DNA of 64,000 nucleotides from JACJYC01 sp964558465 (GTDB lineage: Bacteria > Bacteroidota > Bacteroidia > Chitinophagales > Saprospiraceae). The notes beneath the pieces were generated by a model. That model was not told the DNA's origin and ran no database searches. It saw only the letters and a list, made by a program, of their open reading frames with translations. Positions within the stretch are counted from its first letter, which is position 1. Each line of letters opens with the position of its first letter. The stretch covers positions 310,001-374,000 of the forward strand of contig CAZLEF010000001.1 in NCBI GenBank assembly GCA_964558465.1. Reading direction: 5' to 3'. A program made the translations under genes and the position numbers. Below are positions 40,944 through 49,415 of the stretch, in pieces.

Positions 40944-41904
40944 TGATCAAAACCGAGTATGGAATATCTGTGCGGCCTTTTTCCTGCAGCGGATTTTCGG
41001 GGTCGAGCATCCAACGACCGTCAACCAGAAATTTGTATATATGTTTTCCTCCGGGCAGGTCAAGGGTGATTACCCAGATGTTCTCCCGGCGCTCCAATGC
41101 GGCAGGAATCCAGTTGTTGAACGAACCAGCCACCGAAACCTGGTGTGCATTCTGAAAACCTTTTAATTGAAAAGTAATTTTTGTTGCGATCAACAGGACC
41201 GAATTGTAGGTCTGGTGTTCATTCGAAACCAGATAAGGATTGGCCGGGTCGTGCATCCACGCTCCGTCGACAATGAATTTGTATTCGTAACGGCCGGGCG
41301 GAAGGTCGATCCGGGTTTGCCAGCCGCCGGGAACGGGGCTCATTTTGAGGAAATTTTCGTCCCAATTGTTGAATTCTCCGGCAAGGATCACTTGGTGTGC
41401 ATCTTCGAACCCGGCCAGGAAAAAGAAGGTGTTGCCGTTTTCGGAGGGGACAACCTGTTGACCTCCCAGGGCATAAACTTCTTTCAGGAATTTATTGGAG
41501 AAATTTTTTTTATCGGGTGAAACATCAATCGGGTCGACCCAATAGACATTGTTGATAATGTATTTGAAATCCATGGGGAAACGGTCGTTGAAATCGCTGA
41601 TTTTTTTTCTTAGCTGGAAGGTATAAGGGCCGGTTTTTTTCATTTTCCACCCTTCCTTCGACCATTTATTAAAATCCCCGGAAACAGCGACTTCTTCGAC
41701 ACCCAGATCTGCAAAATCGAGTAACTGGCTGTTTTTACCTTCTGTCATTTTGGAGTAATTCCGGACATCAAAAACAAAAACCACCACATTGTCATCGATA
41801 TAATATCCTTTCGACGGTTCTTCCTGCGATCTCAGCGGTAAGGCGTAAACCCCCAGGCTGATTACCCATAACATGAACGCGATATGCCTTTTGTGTTTAC
41901 CCAT
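40936..41904 (-). CDS. Exported protein with three CBM48/AMPK-type glycogen-binding domains
   Basis: A 322-residue exported protein made of three starch-binding-like beta-sandwich domains. After a signal peptide (residues 1-26: FMLWVISLGVYALPLRSQ), the domains cover about 60-145, 160-240 and 245-322. Each starts with a V-x-G-x-FN-x-W block (VAVSGDFNKWS, VILAGEFNNWD, VSVAGSFNNWI) and ends with Y-YKF-VDG-W--DP-NP (YEYKFIVDGAWMHDPANP, HIYKFLVDGRWMLDPENP). The first domain is more diverged. There is no catalytic domain. Likely role: carbohydrate binding or regulation at the cell envelope. It follows the aspartyl protease gene with only 2 bases between (41904/41907), an operon. Confidence 0.88.
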   Translation of the reverse strand: MGKHKRHIAFMLWVISLGVYALPLRSQEEPSKGYYIDDNVVVFVFDVRNYSKMTEGKNSQLLDFADLGVEEVAVSGDFNKWSKEGWKMKKTGPYTFQLRKKISDFNDRFPMDFKYIINNVYWVDPIDVSPDKKNFSNKFLKEVYALGGQQVVPSENGNTFFFLAGFEDAHQVILAGEFNNWDENFLKMSPVPGGWQTRIDLPPGRYEYKFIVDGAWMHDPANPYLVSNEHQTYNSVLLIATKITFQLKGFQNAHQVSVAGSFNNWIPAALERRENIWVITLDLPGGKHIYKFLVDGRWMLDPENPLQEKGRTDIPYSVLIIR

Positions 41905-41906
41905 TT

Positions 41907-42896
41907 TTAAGGCTTTCTATATTTGTAAAAGAACAATTTTTTGCGGGTATAGTTAATGACCGTTCTCCGCGAAGAAAGAAATTCAATTCCGATTACGCCG
42001 TCCAGACGGGTGTTGAATTGCTCATTCATTTCATCGAGGTTGGTCAAAAGGGTTCCCATGGAAAAGGTGGTCTGGTTGCCGCATTTGACGCCGTACAGGT
42101 TGCCGGCCAGTACCTCGATCTGCTTTTCGCCCATCCCCAGCATTTTGACCCTTTTGATCACTTCAAAATGTTCGAGTACTTTCCGGCCGGCCAAGCGGTC
42201 GAGAAGGTTGAGTTCGGCGCCGCTGTCCAGGGTTAATTTTAATTTATGATCTTCCACTTCAGCTTCGAGGATGATCATATGTTTGCGCAAACTGAAGCCA
42301 AGGCTGTCATAAGGCGATTCCCATATGGCTGTTTTATCCAGTCGGTCCCCCGATTTATCAAGTCGCGTAATAACGACAGTCATCGTTTGAAAGTCTAAAA
42401 ACACTTCAAAATCTTTCAGCACTTCAAACCCGATTATGCCGGCTATCCGCGCTTTTTTTTGATTTTCGATATGGGAAAGATCCACTACATGGGCATTCAG
42501 GTCCAAAAAAAACAGGTTGTCCCATTGCAGCATGTCCACATTTTTGAACAATACCGGGCCCATAACCCCTGTTGTCCCGAAGGCCTCGATATCTTTGATC
42601 CGGCGGTCCCAACCGAAATAGTTTTTATTCAGCAGCAGGCGTTCGGCGCCGGTGTCGATGATGAAGGTACCGGCAATCGTGTCTGCCCGGGCGTCGACGG
42701 CAATCAAACGCCCCACCAGTTTGAACGGGACATAGATGGTATTCGGATTGACCAGAATGCCCTGTGGAAAACCCAGCCGGCAGGAAAGGACAGGCGGGCC
42801 GGGAGGTTCAAACACGGGAGCGCCCCGGGTCTGAGCCCGGGAAAGAGTTAAAAACAGGCATGCAAAAATCAGGCGAAAAAGGTGTGAATGCCTCAT
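41907..42896 (-). CDS. Exported retropepsin-like aspartyl protease
   Basis: A 329-residue exported protein with two aspartyl-protease half-domains. After the signal peptide (RLIFACLFLTLSRAQ), the first site is FIIDTGAERLLLN (D81-T82-G83) and the second LTLDSGAELNLLD (about residue 228); both acid residues and the Gly are kept, so a single chain could form a complete two-aspartate active site. The two halves have the same IxFEVL/IxxIGxExL pattern (GIIGFEVLKDF and GVIGIEFLSSRR). The C-terminus ends KKLFFYKYRKP. It is first gene in an operon with the CBM48 protein. Homologues are common in Bacteroidota with unknown targets. Confidence 0.88.
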   Translation of the reverse strand: MRHSHLFRLIFACLFLTLSRAQTRGAPVFEPPGPPVLSCRLGFPQGILVNPNTIYVPFKLVGRLIAVDARADTIAGTFIIDTGAERLLLNKNYFGWDRRIKDIEAFGTTGVMGPVLFKNVDMLQWDNLFFLDLNAHVVDLSHIENQKKARIAGIIGFEVLKDFEVFLDFQTMTVVITRLDKSGDRLDKTAIWESPYDSLGFSLRKHMIILEAEVEDHKLKLTLDSGAELNLLDRLAGRKVLEHFEVIKRVKMLGMGEKQIEVLAGNLYGVKCGNQTTFSMGTLLTNLDEMNEQFNTRLDGVIGIEFLSSRRTVINYTRKKLFFYKYRKP

Positions 42897-42990
42897 CGGA
42901 ACAGTCGGGTTGTGTGGGTGATCGGGTAGCCTTATGGCTTCTTATCTAATTTGAAAAACTGTTTTTCAAAAAGGGAGGATTACCGGATAA

Positions 42991-43644
42991 TTACTTCAAA
43001 TAAAATACCTCCCCCTGTTGCGGGATTAAACACCCGGCGCAATCTACTTTTTCTCCCTTGGTATGGTGGTAAATCACCACCTTTTCGCCGTTTAACGCCA
43101 CGTTCTTCTCTTGGGCGTATTGATAAAGCCAAGGGGTGATAAAAAGCACGTCTACTTTCACTTTCGGCAAAACATCCGTCGATTCCGTATCGCCGGGGAA
43201 GAAGAAATTTTTTTCCCGCCACTCTACCCGGTAAGCGTGGTGTTCGGGGGTATGGGGGGAAGGGATGGCCGTGATTTTTATACCTTCAAAAAGCATGGTA
43301 TCCACAAACGGAAGTCGTTTTGCGTCCGGTTTAACGGCAATAGCCGGTGGCGCGGCCAGGGTCCAGTCCGTTTTTTCAAAAAGCCCCTGGTCGAAATGAT
43401 CGGCATGGTGGTGGGTGATCAGGCAAAGTACTTTTGGCGCCGGCCGGACGGTTGCCATATCGTAGGTCATATAACCAAACGCCCCCGATTGGTAGGGGAA
43501 ATCCGATAGCAAGGAAACCTTGCCGTCGGTAATCTCCACGGCTTCGTTCCCGATGAACGTCACCTTGAGGGGCTGGGCGGGTACGGCGCAACCCAGGCTG
43601 TTCATCAGCAGACAGAAAATGGCTAATTGTTTCATAATTTCCAC
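42991..43644 (-). CDS. MBL-fold metallo-hydrolase, exported
   Basis: A 217-residue metallo-beta-lactamase-fold protein (UlaG-like size) with a signal peptide; MKQLAIFCLLMNSLGC may end in a lipobox (SLGC). The metal motif is ITHHHADHFD (H78-x-H80-x-D82-H83), and further ligands are likely in SPHTPEHHAYRV and FFPGDTESTDVL; these support a dinuclear Zn/Fe site. The start at 43644 gives MEIMKQ; the internal ATG at 43635 is as likely. It follows the permease at 43649 with 4 bases between, so the two are co-transcribed. The substrate is unknown; with a cell-envelope permease as partner, detoxification or lipid turnover is possible. Confidence 0.88.
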   Translation of the reverse strand: MEIMKQLAIFCLLMNSLGCAVPAQPLKVTFIGNEAVEITDGKVSLLSDFPYQSGAFGYMTYDMATVRPAPKVLCLITHHHADHFDQGLFEKTDWTLAAPPAIAVKPDAKRLPFVDTMLFEGIKITAIPSPHTPEHHAYRVEWREKNFFFPGDTESTDVLPKVKVDVLFITPWLYQYAQEKNVALNGEKVVIYHHTKGEKVDCAGCLIPQQGEVFYLK

Positions 43645-43648
43645 ACGT

Positions 43649-46087
43649 TTACTCGCTCCTCAAGCTCTCCACCGGATTCGCCAGGGCTGCCTTCACCGAC
43701 TGGAAGCTCACGGTCAGGAAAGCGATCAACAAGGCCAGTACGCCTGCCAGCGCAAAGATCCACCAGCTTATTCCGATCCGGTAGGCAAAATTATCCAGCC
43801 ACCTGTTCATAACGAACCATGACAACGGCGCCGCAATCAGCAAGGCTATCAACACCAACTGAAGGAAATCTTTCGACAACAACCCCACAATGCCCGTCGT
43901 GGTGGCGCCGAGTACTTTGCGCACGCCGATCTCCTTTACACGCTGCTGGGCTACAAAAGCAGCCAGGCCAAACAACCCCAGGCAGGCAACCAGGATAGCG
44001 ATCAGCGCAAAGCCGATAAATACCCGCCCCTGGCGCTGTTCGGCTTCGTACAATTGGCCATATTGTTCGTCGAGGAACTGGTAGTCGAATGGAAAATCAG
44101 GCAGAAAGTTTTGCCAGGTCGTTTTGATATGCGCCAATGCTTCCGATGTGCGGGCGCCGTCGATCCGGATCGACAGGGCATTAAAGAACGTGCTGTCGCG
44201 GGGGATAAAAAAGATCATCGGCAGGATTTCCTGGTGGAGTGACTCGAAGTTAAAATCCTTATATACCCCTACGATACGGGCGTCCCTTCCGCCGTACTCT
44301 ATGCGTTTGCCGACGGCCTCTTCCGCTGATTTCCAGCCGATCCCCCGCGCAGCCGCTTCGTTGACAATGAAGGACTCGAAGCGGTCGCTCCCCTGGTCTT
44401 CCAGGTAATTTCTGCCGGCAGCCAGTTCGAGTTCATAGGTGGTCGCAAAACGGTGATCAACAGTCACGAACTTGAGGTCCACTTCCCTTTGTTCGAGGGA
44501 ATCCGTTTCCAGTTGCGCTTTGGCGGAGCCGAAACTGTCGAGCAGCCGGCCGGACGGAAGCCGGGAGCTCCGGGCGATATTCCTGACTGACGCATCGGAG
44601 AGCATTTCATTCCGGAAACTTTCGTATTTCGGCGCCAGCGAGCTGTAAAAATTCATCGTGACGATTTGGTCCTTGTTCAGCCCCAGGGATTTGTCCTGCA
44701 TGAATTTCAATTGTCTGAACACGACCAGGGTGGCGATGATCAGCCCGGCCGAAATAGCGAATTGCCCGACCACCAGCACTTTCCTCAGGGCGCCCCCGCC
44801 GCCCTTGCCCGATAGGCCGCCCTTGAGCACCTGCATAGGCCGGAAGCCCGAAAGGAAGACCGCAGGGTACAAACCCGCCAGAAGGCCGGTAATAAAAGCC
44901 AGGCCCAACACCGCCGCCGGCAAGACCACCCACATCCGGCGGGTGATCAGAAGTTCTTGCCCGAGCGCTTCATTGAGGAATGGCAGCGACAGAACAGCCA
45001 GGCCGGTGGCCAGCAAGGTGGAGGTCAATACCAATACCACCGCTTCTGTGAGGAATTGGGTGGCAATTTCCCCCCGGAAGGCGCCCACCGTTTTGCGGAT
45101 GCCGATTTCCCTGGCCCGGGTCATCGAGCGGGCGGTGGAGAGGTTCATGTAATTGATACAAGCAATGAAAAGGACAAAAAGCGCGATGATGGAAAAAATG
45201 TAGATGCGTTTGATGTCGCCGTTTTCTTCGATCTCCGAGTCGAGGTGCGAGCGGAGATGAATATCTGTGAGGGGGTCCAGGTGGAGGCTGGTCCAGGTGG
45301 AGGGTTTTGGCATTTCGTTCTGAGCGGCTGCCTGGCCCATGTTCTTGTCAACGAATGCGGGGAACTGGGCTTCCAGTTTGTCCACAGGGTATCCCTTCGG
45401 CATCAGCAGGAAGGTAGAAAAGGCGTTGTTGCTCCAGTTGGTGCGCAGCCTTTCTTCGCCATAAATGAGCGTATCCCGGAGCGTGGCGAACGAAGCCAGC
45501 ATTTCGGGGTGGAAATGGGAATTGTACGGAAAATCCTTAAAAACGCCGGTGACCCGGAACATAAAGCTGCCGTCGAGCCGGAGGGTCTGGTTCATCGGGT
45601 CGGCGTCGTTGAAGTATTTTTTGGCCGTTGTTTCGCTGAGCATCAGGGTATAGGGTTCGTTCAGTGCGGTCTCGGCATTGCCTGCAATCAGCGGTACGGT
45701 AAACACCTTCAGGAAATTGGGTTCTGCCGCAAATAGCTGGTCTTCGATGTACAGCCTTTCATCTTTGCGGAACGTGCCGGTATACTGCAATATCCGCGTA
45801 ACTTCCTCGATATCGGGAAAATCGTTTTTCAGCAAGGGCCCGAAAGGCGGGGCCAGGTGGCCCAGATGCAGCGACATGGAGCCGTCTTTATTAAAGAACT
45901 TCCGGCTCACCCGCCAGATCCGGTCGGCGTTGGCATGGTACCGGTCGAAACTGAGTTCATTCCAGACATAAAATCCGATGACCAGGCAGCAGGTCAAACC
46001 GATCGTCAGGCCGAAGAGGTTGATAAAACTGTAGCCTTTGTTTTTGAACAGGTTGCGCAAGGCAATTTTGAAGTAATTCCTGAACAT
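43649..46087 (-). CDS. FtsX/MacB-type ABC transporter permease
   Basis: An 812-residue double-FtsX permease, starting MFRNYFKIALRNLFKNKGYS and ending NPVESLRSE. Coupling-helix motifs are REIGIRKTVGA (first half) and KEIGVRKVLGA (second half). The first periplasmic domain has the usual ILQYTGTFRKDERLYIEDQL-like beta-rich core. The downstream metallo-hydrolase starts 4 bases after its stop. Upstream are a GG-N10-GC sigma-54-like element (46144-46160) and a 10-bp-stem inverted repeat (46181-46213), but not the TGT...ACA dyads of the permease at 36402. No ATPase gene is adjacent. Confidence 0.93.
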   Translation of the reverse strand: MFRNYFKIALRNLFKNKGYSFINLFGLTIGLTCCLVIGFYVWNELSFDRYHANADRIWRVSRKFFNKDGSMSLHLGHLAPPFGPLLKNDFPDIEEVTRILQYTGTFRKDERLYIEDQLFAAEPNFLKVFTVPLIAGNAETALNEPYTLMLSETTAKKYFNDADPMNQTLRLDGSFMFRVTGVFKDFPYNSHFHPEMLASFATLRDTLIYGEERLRTNWSNNAFSTFLLMPKGYPVDKLEAQFPAFVDKNMGQAAAQNEMPKPSTWTSLHLDPLTDIHLRSHLDSEIEENGDIKRIYIFSIIALFVLFIACINYMNLSTARSMTRAREIGIRKTVGAFRGEIATQFLTEAVVLVLTSTLLATGLAVLSLPFLNEALGQELLITRRMWVVLPAAVLGLAFITGLLAGLYPAVFLSGFRPMQVLKGGLSGKGGGGALRKVLVVGQFAISAGLIIATLVVFRQLKFMQDKSLGLNKDQIVTMNFYSSLAPKYESFRNEMLSDASVRNIARSSRLPSGRLLDSFGSAKAQLETDSLEQREVDLKFVTVDHRFATTYELELAAGRNYLEDQGSDRFESFIVNEAAARGIGWKSAEEAVGKRIEYGGRDARIVGVYKDFNFESLHQEILPMIFFIPRDSTFFNALSIRIDGARTSEALAHIKTTWQNFLPDFPFDYQFLDEQYGQLYEAEQRQGRVFIGFALIAILVACLGLFGLAAFVAQQRVKEIGVRKVLGATTTGIVGLLSKDFLQLVLIALLIAAPLSWFVMNRWLDNFAYRIGISWWIFALAGVLALLIAFLTVSFQSVKAALANPVESLRSE

Positions 46088-46143
46088 GGATTGGGTGTTT
46101 TGGTGGACAAACTTAATGAAAAGACAAGAAATTTTTCCAACTA

Positions 46144-46160
46144 TTGCATGGCGGCTGCCG
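46144..46160 (-). promoter_or_regulatory. Weak sigma-54-like element upstream of the permease
   Basis: On the minus strand CGGCAGCCGCCATGCAA: GG and GC are at the canonical 10-base distance, with TGCA intact at -12 but a C for T at the first base of the -24 half. The start codon is 57 bases downstream. Confidence 0.3.
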
Positions 46161-46180
46161 GTTATAAATAATCGTGCTGT

Positions 46181-46213
46181 TTCCCCGGTTGCCGAAATTC
46201 AGGAACCGGGGAA
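46181..46213. repeat. Inverted repeat TTCCCCGGTT/AACCGGGGAA
   Basis: Perfect 10-bp arms (46181-46190 and 46204-46213) with a 13-base spacer, in the divergent region between the permease and the AraC-type gene. It could be an operator for either gene. Confidence 0.6.
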
Positions 46214-46268
46214 CATAGGCAACCTATATCGTCTGATACTGTTTTTGTAAACAAATACCGGACTCGTT

Positions 46269-47387
46269 ATGACGCCACATTTTAACGCCTGGACCTTTTT
46301 TTTTGCGCTGACGGCATTAGCTGGTTTTTTGACTGCCGGCAGATTGTTTTTTCTGAACCACCAAAACCGGAACCGTGCCTTCGGCTGGCTCGCTTGTCTG
46401 GTGTTGCTTTTTGCTGCGATTTTGACAGAATGGGTGGTGATTTGGACCCAGGCGTTCCCACAAATTTTTCAAAGACAATGGCTGACTTTTTCCTTTCCCT
46501 TGTTTTTTGGCGTCTTGATATTGGGATATTATCGCGCAGCTTTTGATCCCGGAGCGCACAAAAAACTGCGTTTTTGGCATTGGATTCCGGGCATTCTGTT
46601 TTTTATCAAATTTTTACCCTTTCAACTTCATCACTTTCATATACCCGTGTATGATTGGGGGAAAGCAACCCAGATACATCCAAAACTGGATCTGGCGGTT
46701 GGGTTGTTGTTTGCGCATATGGTCATTTACCCGGGCTATGTCTACAGGGTTTATGTAGCGCGTTTTGCCCATGATTCCGAAATGCTTCGCTGGCAAAGGT
46801 GGGTGTTTGGCGCGTTTTTGGGGATCGCCGTTTCGTATTTAATTTTCAATTTTTTGCCCGTCGGCGGGTTAAGGAATCCCCGATTGGATTGGATCGTTGC
46901 TTTGGCGATTGTTTTGTTTATGACCCTGGTGGGGTGGCTGGGCATGGTTCAACCCAAAATACTCGCCGGAATACCATTCAAACAGGCGATCAATCCGGTA
47001 AAATACCAAAAATCCGCTCTGCCCGAGGCGAAGGTCAATCAATTGGCGACGAGGGTCCGTTTGATGTTTGAGCAAGAAAAAATTTACCTCGATTCCGAAC
47101 TGACGCTGGGTTCGCTGGCAGAAAAACTCGGCGTTTCCCGGCACCACCTTTCGCAAGCGATCAATACGGTTTTTGGTTTCAGTTTTTCAGATTGGGTGGC
47201 GCAATGGCGGGTAAAAGAGGCGCAATCCCTGCTCGAAAAAACAAAGGACAAGGAGATGAGCATCAAGGAAATTGTTTATCAGACCGGCTTTAACACCAAA
47301 GCCGCCTTCAATCTGGCCTTCAAAAAATGGACCGGGATGACGCCTACGGCTTTCAGAAAACAAAAAAAGATGGAATTTTCCCCATAA
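46269..47387 (+). CDS. Membrane-bound AraC-family transcriptional regulator
   Basis: A 372-residue regulator with about seven N-terminal hydrophobic helices (residues 5-245, e.g. FFFALTALAGFLTAGRLFF and ILFFIKFLPFQLHHF) and a C-terminal AraC DNA-binding domain (about 268-368). The double helix-turn-helix shows LGSLAEKLGVSRHHLSQAIN and IVYQTGFNTKAAFNLAFKKW, ending TPTAFRKQ. The start at 46269 follows the divergent region with the 10-bp inverted repeat. Such membrane AraC proteins sense ligands in the envelope and often control adjacent genes; here the next gene in the same direction is a lipoprotein S41 peptidase, and a permease is divergent. Confidence 0.9.
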   Translation: MTPHFNAWTFFFALTALAGFLTAGRLFFLNHQNRNRAFGWLACLVLLFAAILTEWVVIWTQAFPQIFQRQWLTFSFPLFFGVLILGYYRAAFDPGAHKKLRFWHWIPGILFFIKFLPFQLHHFHIPVYDWGKATQIHPKLDLAVGLLFAHMVIYPGYVYRVYVARFAHDSEMLRWQRWVFGAFLGIAVSYLIFNFLPVGGLRNPRLDWIVALAIVLFMTLVGWLGMVQPKILAGIPFKQAINPVKYQKSALPEAKVNQLATRVRLMFEQEKIYLDSELTLGSLAEKLGVSRHHLSQAINTVFGFSFSDWVAQWRVKEAQSLLEKTKDKEMSIKEIVYQTGFNTKAAFNLAFKKWTGMTPTAFRKQKKMEFSP

Positions 47388-47484
47388 GCCCTTTTTGGTC
47401 AAAAATTATCGGAGCGTAGATTTTCCGGCAATATTTGACGCCCGAATTCCCCTGATTGGGTTGGTTTGCAGGAAAATACCCGAT

Positions 47485-49344
47485 ATGAAATCGCTTGCCT
47501 TTATTTTTTGTTTTCTATTCATTTTGACGGCCTGTCCATCCCAAAATACTAAAAAAGTACTGGACACGGAACAATGGCGGCAAGACCTTCGGTTTTTTAC
47601 CGAGCAGGCGCCCAAAATCCACGCCAACCTTTACCACACCCTTCCCAAAACAACTTTTGACAGTATTGCAGCCGACCTGGACCGACGACTCAATCAGTTG
47701 ACTGACGATCAGATCCGGGCAGAATTGATCAAATGGGTAGCCGCTATTGGGGACGGACACACCCACCTGCGGCCAGAGAACACCCGGTCGTATCCGGTCC
47801 TTTTGTTTGGTTTTGAGGAAGGTTTTTTTGTAACCAACGGATCCGACGGCGCGGAAAATTTTATCGGTTGGGAATTGATCCGGATCAACAATCTTTCGAT
47901 TTCCGATGCGCTTGCCCGGCTAAAGCCCTTCCAGAACAGAGACAATGAACACCAGATCCGGGCCCAGGCGCCCCTTTACCTCACAACAGTAGAAGCGCTT
48001 CAGGCTGCCGGTGTGATATCCAACCCGGAGGAAACCGTTTTTACTTTCCGCAACCCCGGCACCGGGGAAGAAAAAACAGCCCGGTTTTCCCCACAAGATA
48101 GCAGGGCCCTTCGCCAGGCCATACACGGTAAAATGCCGGCCACCCAGTCTCTATACCGAAAAAATCAGGATAAAATGTATTGGTTCTCCTGGTTACCTGA
48201 ACAGAAAACCCTGTACTTTCAATACAACGTGACTCGGGAAGATCCGAAGACGCCGATCCCCGGTTTCATTCAACAAATGCGCGAAGCCGCAGATAAATAC
48301 CCGATGGAAAAATTTGTGGTGGATCTGAGATGGAATGGAGGAGGAAACCTGTTCACCTCCAAACCCTTTACCGAATTCATCGCCCGGCACCCCAAAATCA
48401 ACCAACGAGGTAGACTTTTTGTCCTGATCGGCCGGCATACCTTTTCGGCGGCTTCGTATTTTACCACTTCCCTTGAATATGGCACAAAGGCCATTTTCAT
48501 TGGCGAGCCCACCGGCGCGTCTCCCAACCATTACGGAGATGCCAACCCGCTACACCTGCCGAATTCCGGATTGACACTCCGGCTTTCCAGCATTTACTGG
48601 CAAAACAGCTTCTCCTGGGATCGAAGGGCGGCCACCGAACCGGATATCGCAATCCCGCCCAGGGCTTCGGATTGGTTTGCCGACCGTGATGCGGTGTTGG
48701 AAACGGTTTTCGATTACCAGCTTCAGCCGGAAGTCAAAAAAACAGTTGCCAAAGGACTCGCCAAAAAGCTGGAAGGCCGGTATTTTTTTCAGGCCGACCG
48801 GTTGCTCGAAATCAAGGAATCCGATGAAAAATGGAGCATGACCATACCGGATTTTATCCATACCGGATTGTATGAATCGGAACAAGCCGACCGTTTGATC
48901 GCCGATGTCAGGTCTTTGAATATTACGCTCGCCGGACCGGAAAAAATCCGGCTGGAGGCGATGGGGGGGACAGTTACACTGGATAAAGCGCCGGCCGGGT
49001 TCCAAACACCGGGTGAATTATTGCTCAGTGGTAAAACGGAAGAAGGCCTGGTTTCGTACCGCAATTTGCAGCGGTCCAATCCAAAAGCCCGCAGCATCTC
49101 CGAGAATGCCCTGAATCAACTGGGGTACGATCTGATGAACAAGGGGAATAAAAACGCCGCCCTCGCCATTTTCCAACTCAATACTGAATTTTATCCTGAA
49201 GCTTTCAATACCTGGGACAGCCTCGCAGAATGGTATATGCTCGAAGGAGATAAAACCCGGGCGATTGAATATTACCGCAAATCCTTGTCGCTGAACCCGA
49301 CCAGCGAAAACGGGAAAAAAATGCTGGATAAACTCAACCGTTGA
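47485..49344 (+). CDS. S41 family peptidase lipoprotein with TPR tail
   Basis: A 619-residue lipoprotein; the signal MKSLAFIFCFLFILTAC ends in a lipobox (LTAC). The N-terminal helical bundle is followed by an S41 (tail-specific protease) domain, with TLYFQYNVTRE, VDLRWNGGGN and the Ser region LIGRHTFSAASYFTTSLEYG, then GEPTGASPNHYGD. The nucleophile is likely the Ser in HTFSAAS. After about residue 440 come a beta domain and TPR-like helices (NALNQLGYDLMNKGNKNAAL, AFNTWDSLAEWYMLEGDK). The open frame begins at 47395, but that part lacks homology and the signal peptide sets the start at 47485. It follows the AraC-type gene by 97 bases. Confidence 0.9.
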   Translation: MKSLAFIFCFLFILTACPSQNTKKVLDTEQWRQDLRFFTEQAPKIHANLYHTLPKTTFDSIAADLDRRLNQLTDDQIRAELIKWVAAIGDGHTHLRPENTRSYPVLLFGFEEGFFVTNGSDGAENFIGWELIRINNLSISDALARLKPFQNRDNEHQIRAQAPLYLTTVEALQAAGVISNPEETVFTFRNPGTGEEKTARFSPQDSRALRQAIHGKMPATQSLYRKNQDKMYWFSWLPEQKTLYFQYNVTREDPKTPIPGFIQQMREAADKYPMEKFVVDLRWNGGGNLFTSKPFTEFIARHPKINQRGRLFVLIGRHTFSAASYFTTSLEYGTKAIFIGEPTGASPNHYGDANPLHLPNSGLTLRLSSIYWQNSFSWDRRAATEPDIAIPPRASDWFADRDAVLETVFDYQLQPEVKKTVAKGLAKKLEGRYFFQADRLLEIKESDEKWSMTIPDFIHTGLYESEQADRLIADVRSLNITLAGPEKIRLEAMGGTVTLDKAPAGFQTPGELLLSGKTEEGLVSYRNLQRSNPKARSISENALNQLGYDLMNKGNKNAALAIFQLNTEFYPEAFNTWDSLAEWYMLEGDKTRAIEYYRKSLSLNPTSENGKKMLDKLNR

Positions 49345-49415
49345 TCCACTTTATTTAGTACTCATCCGAAAACCATCTGCTTCCAGGCCCGTGCGGATGG
49401 TTTTCGGATAGGTTT

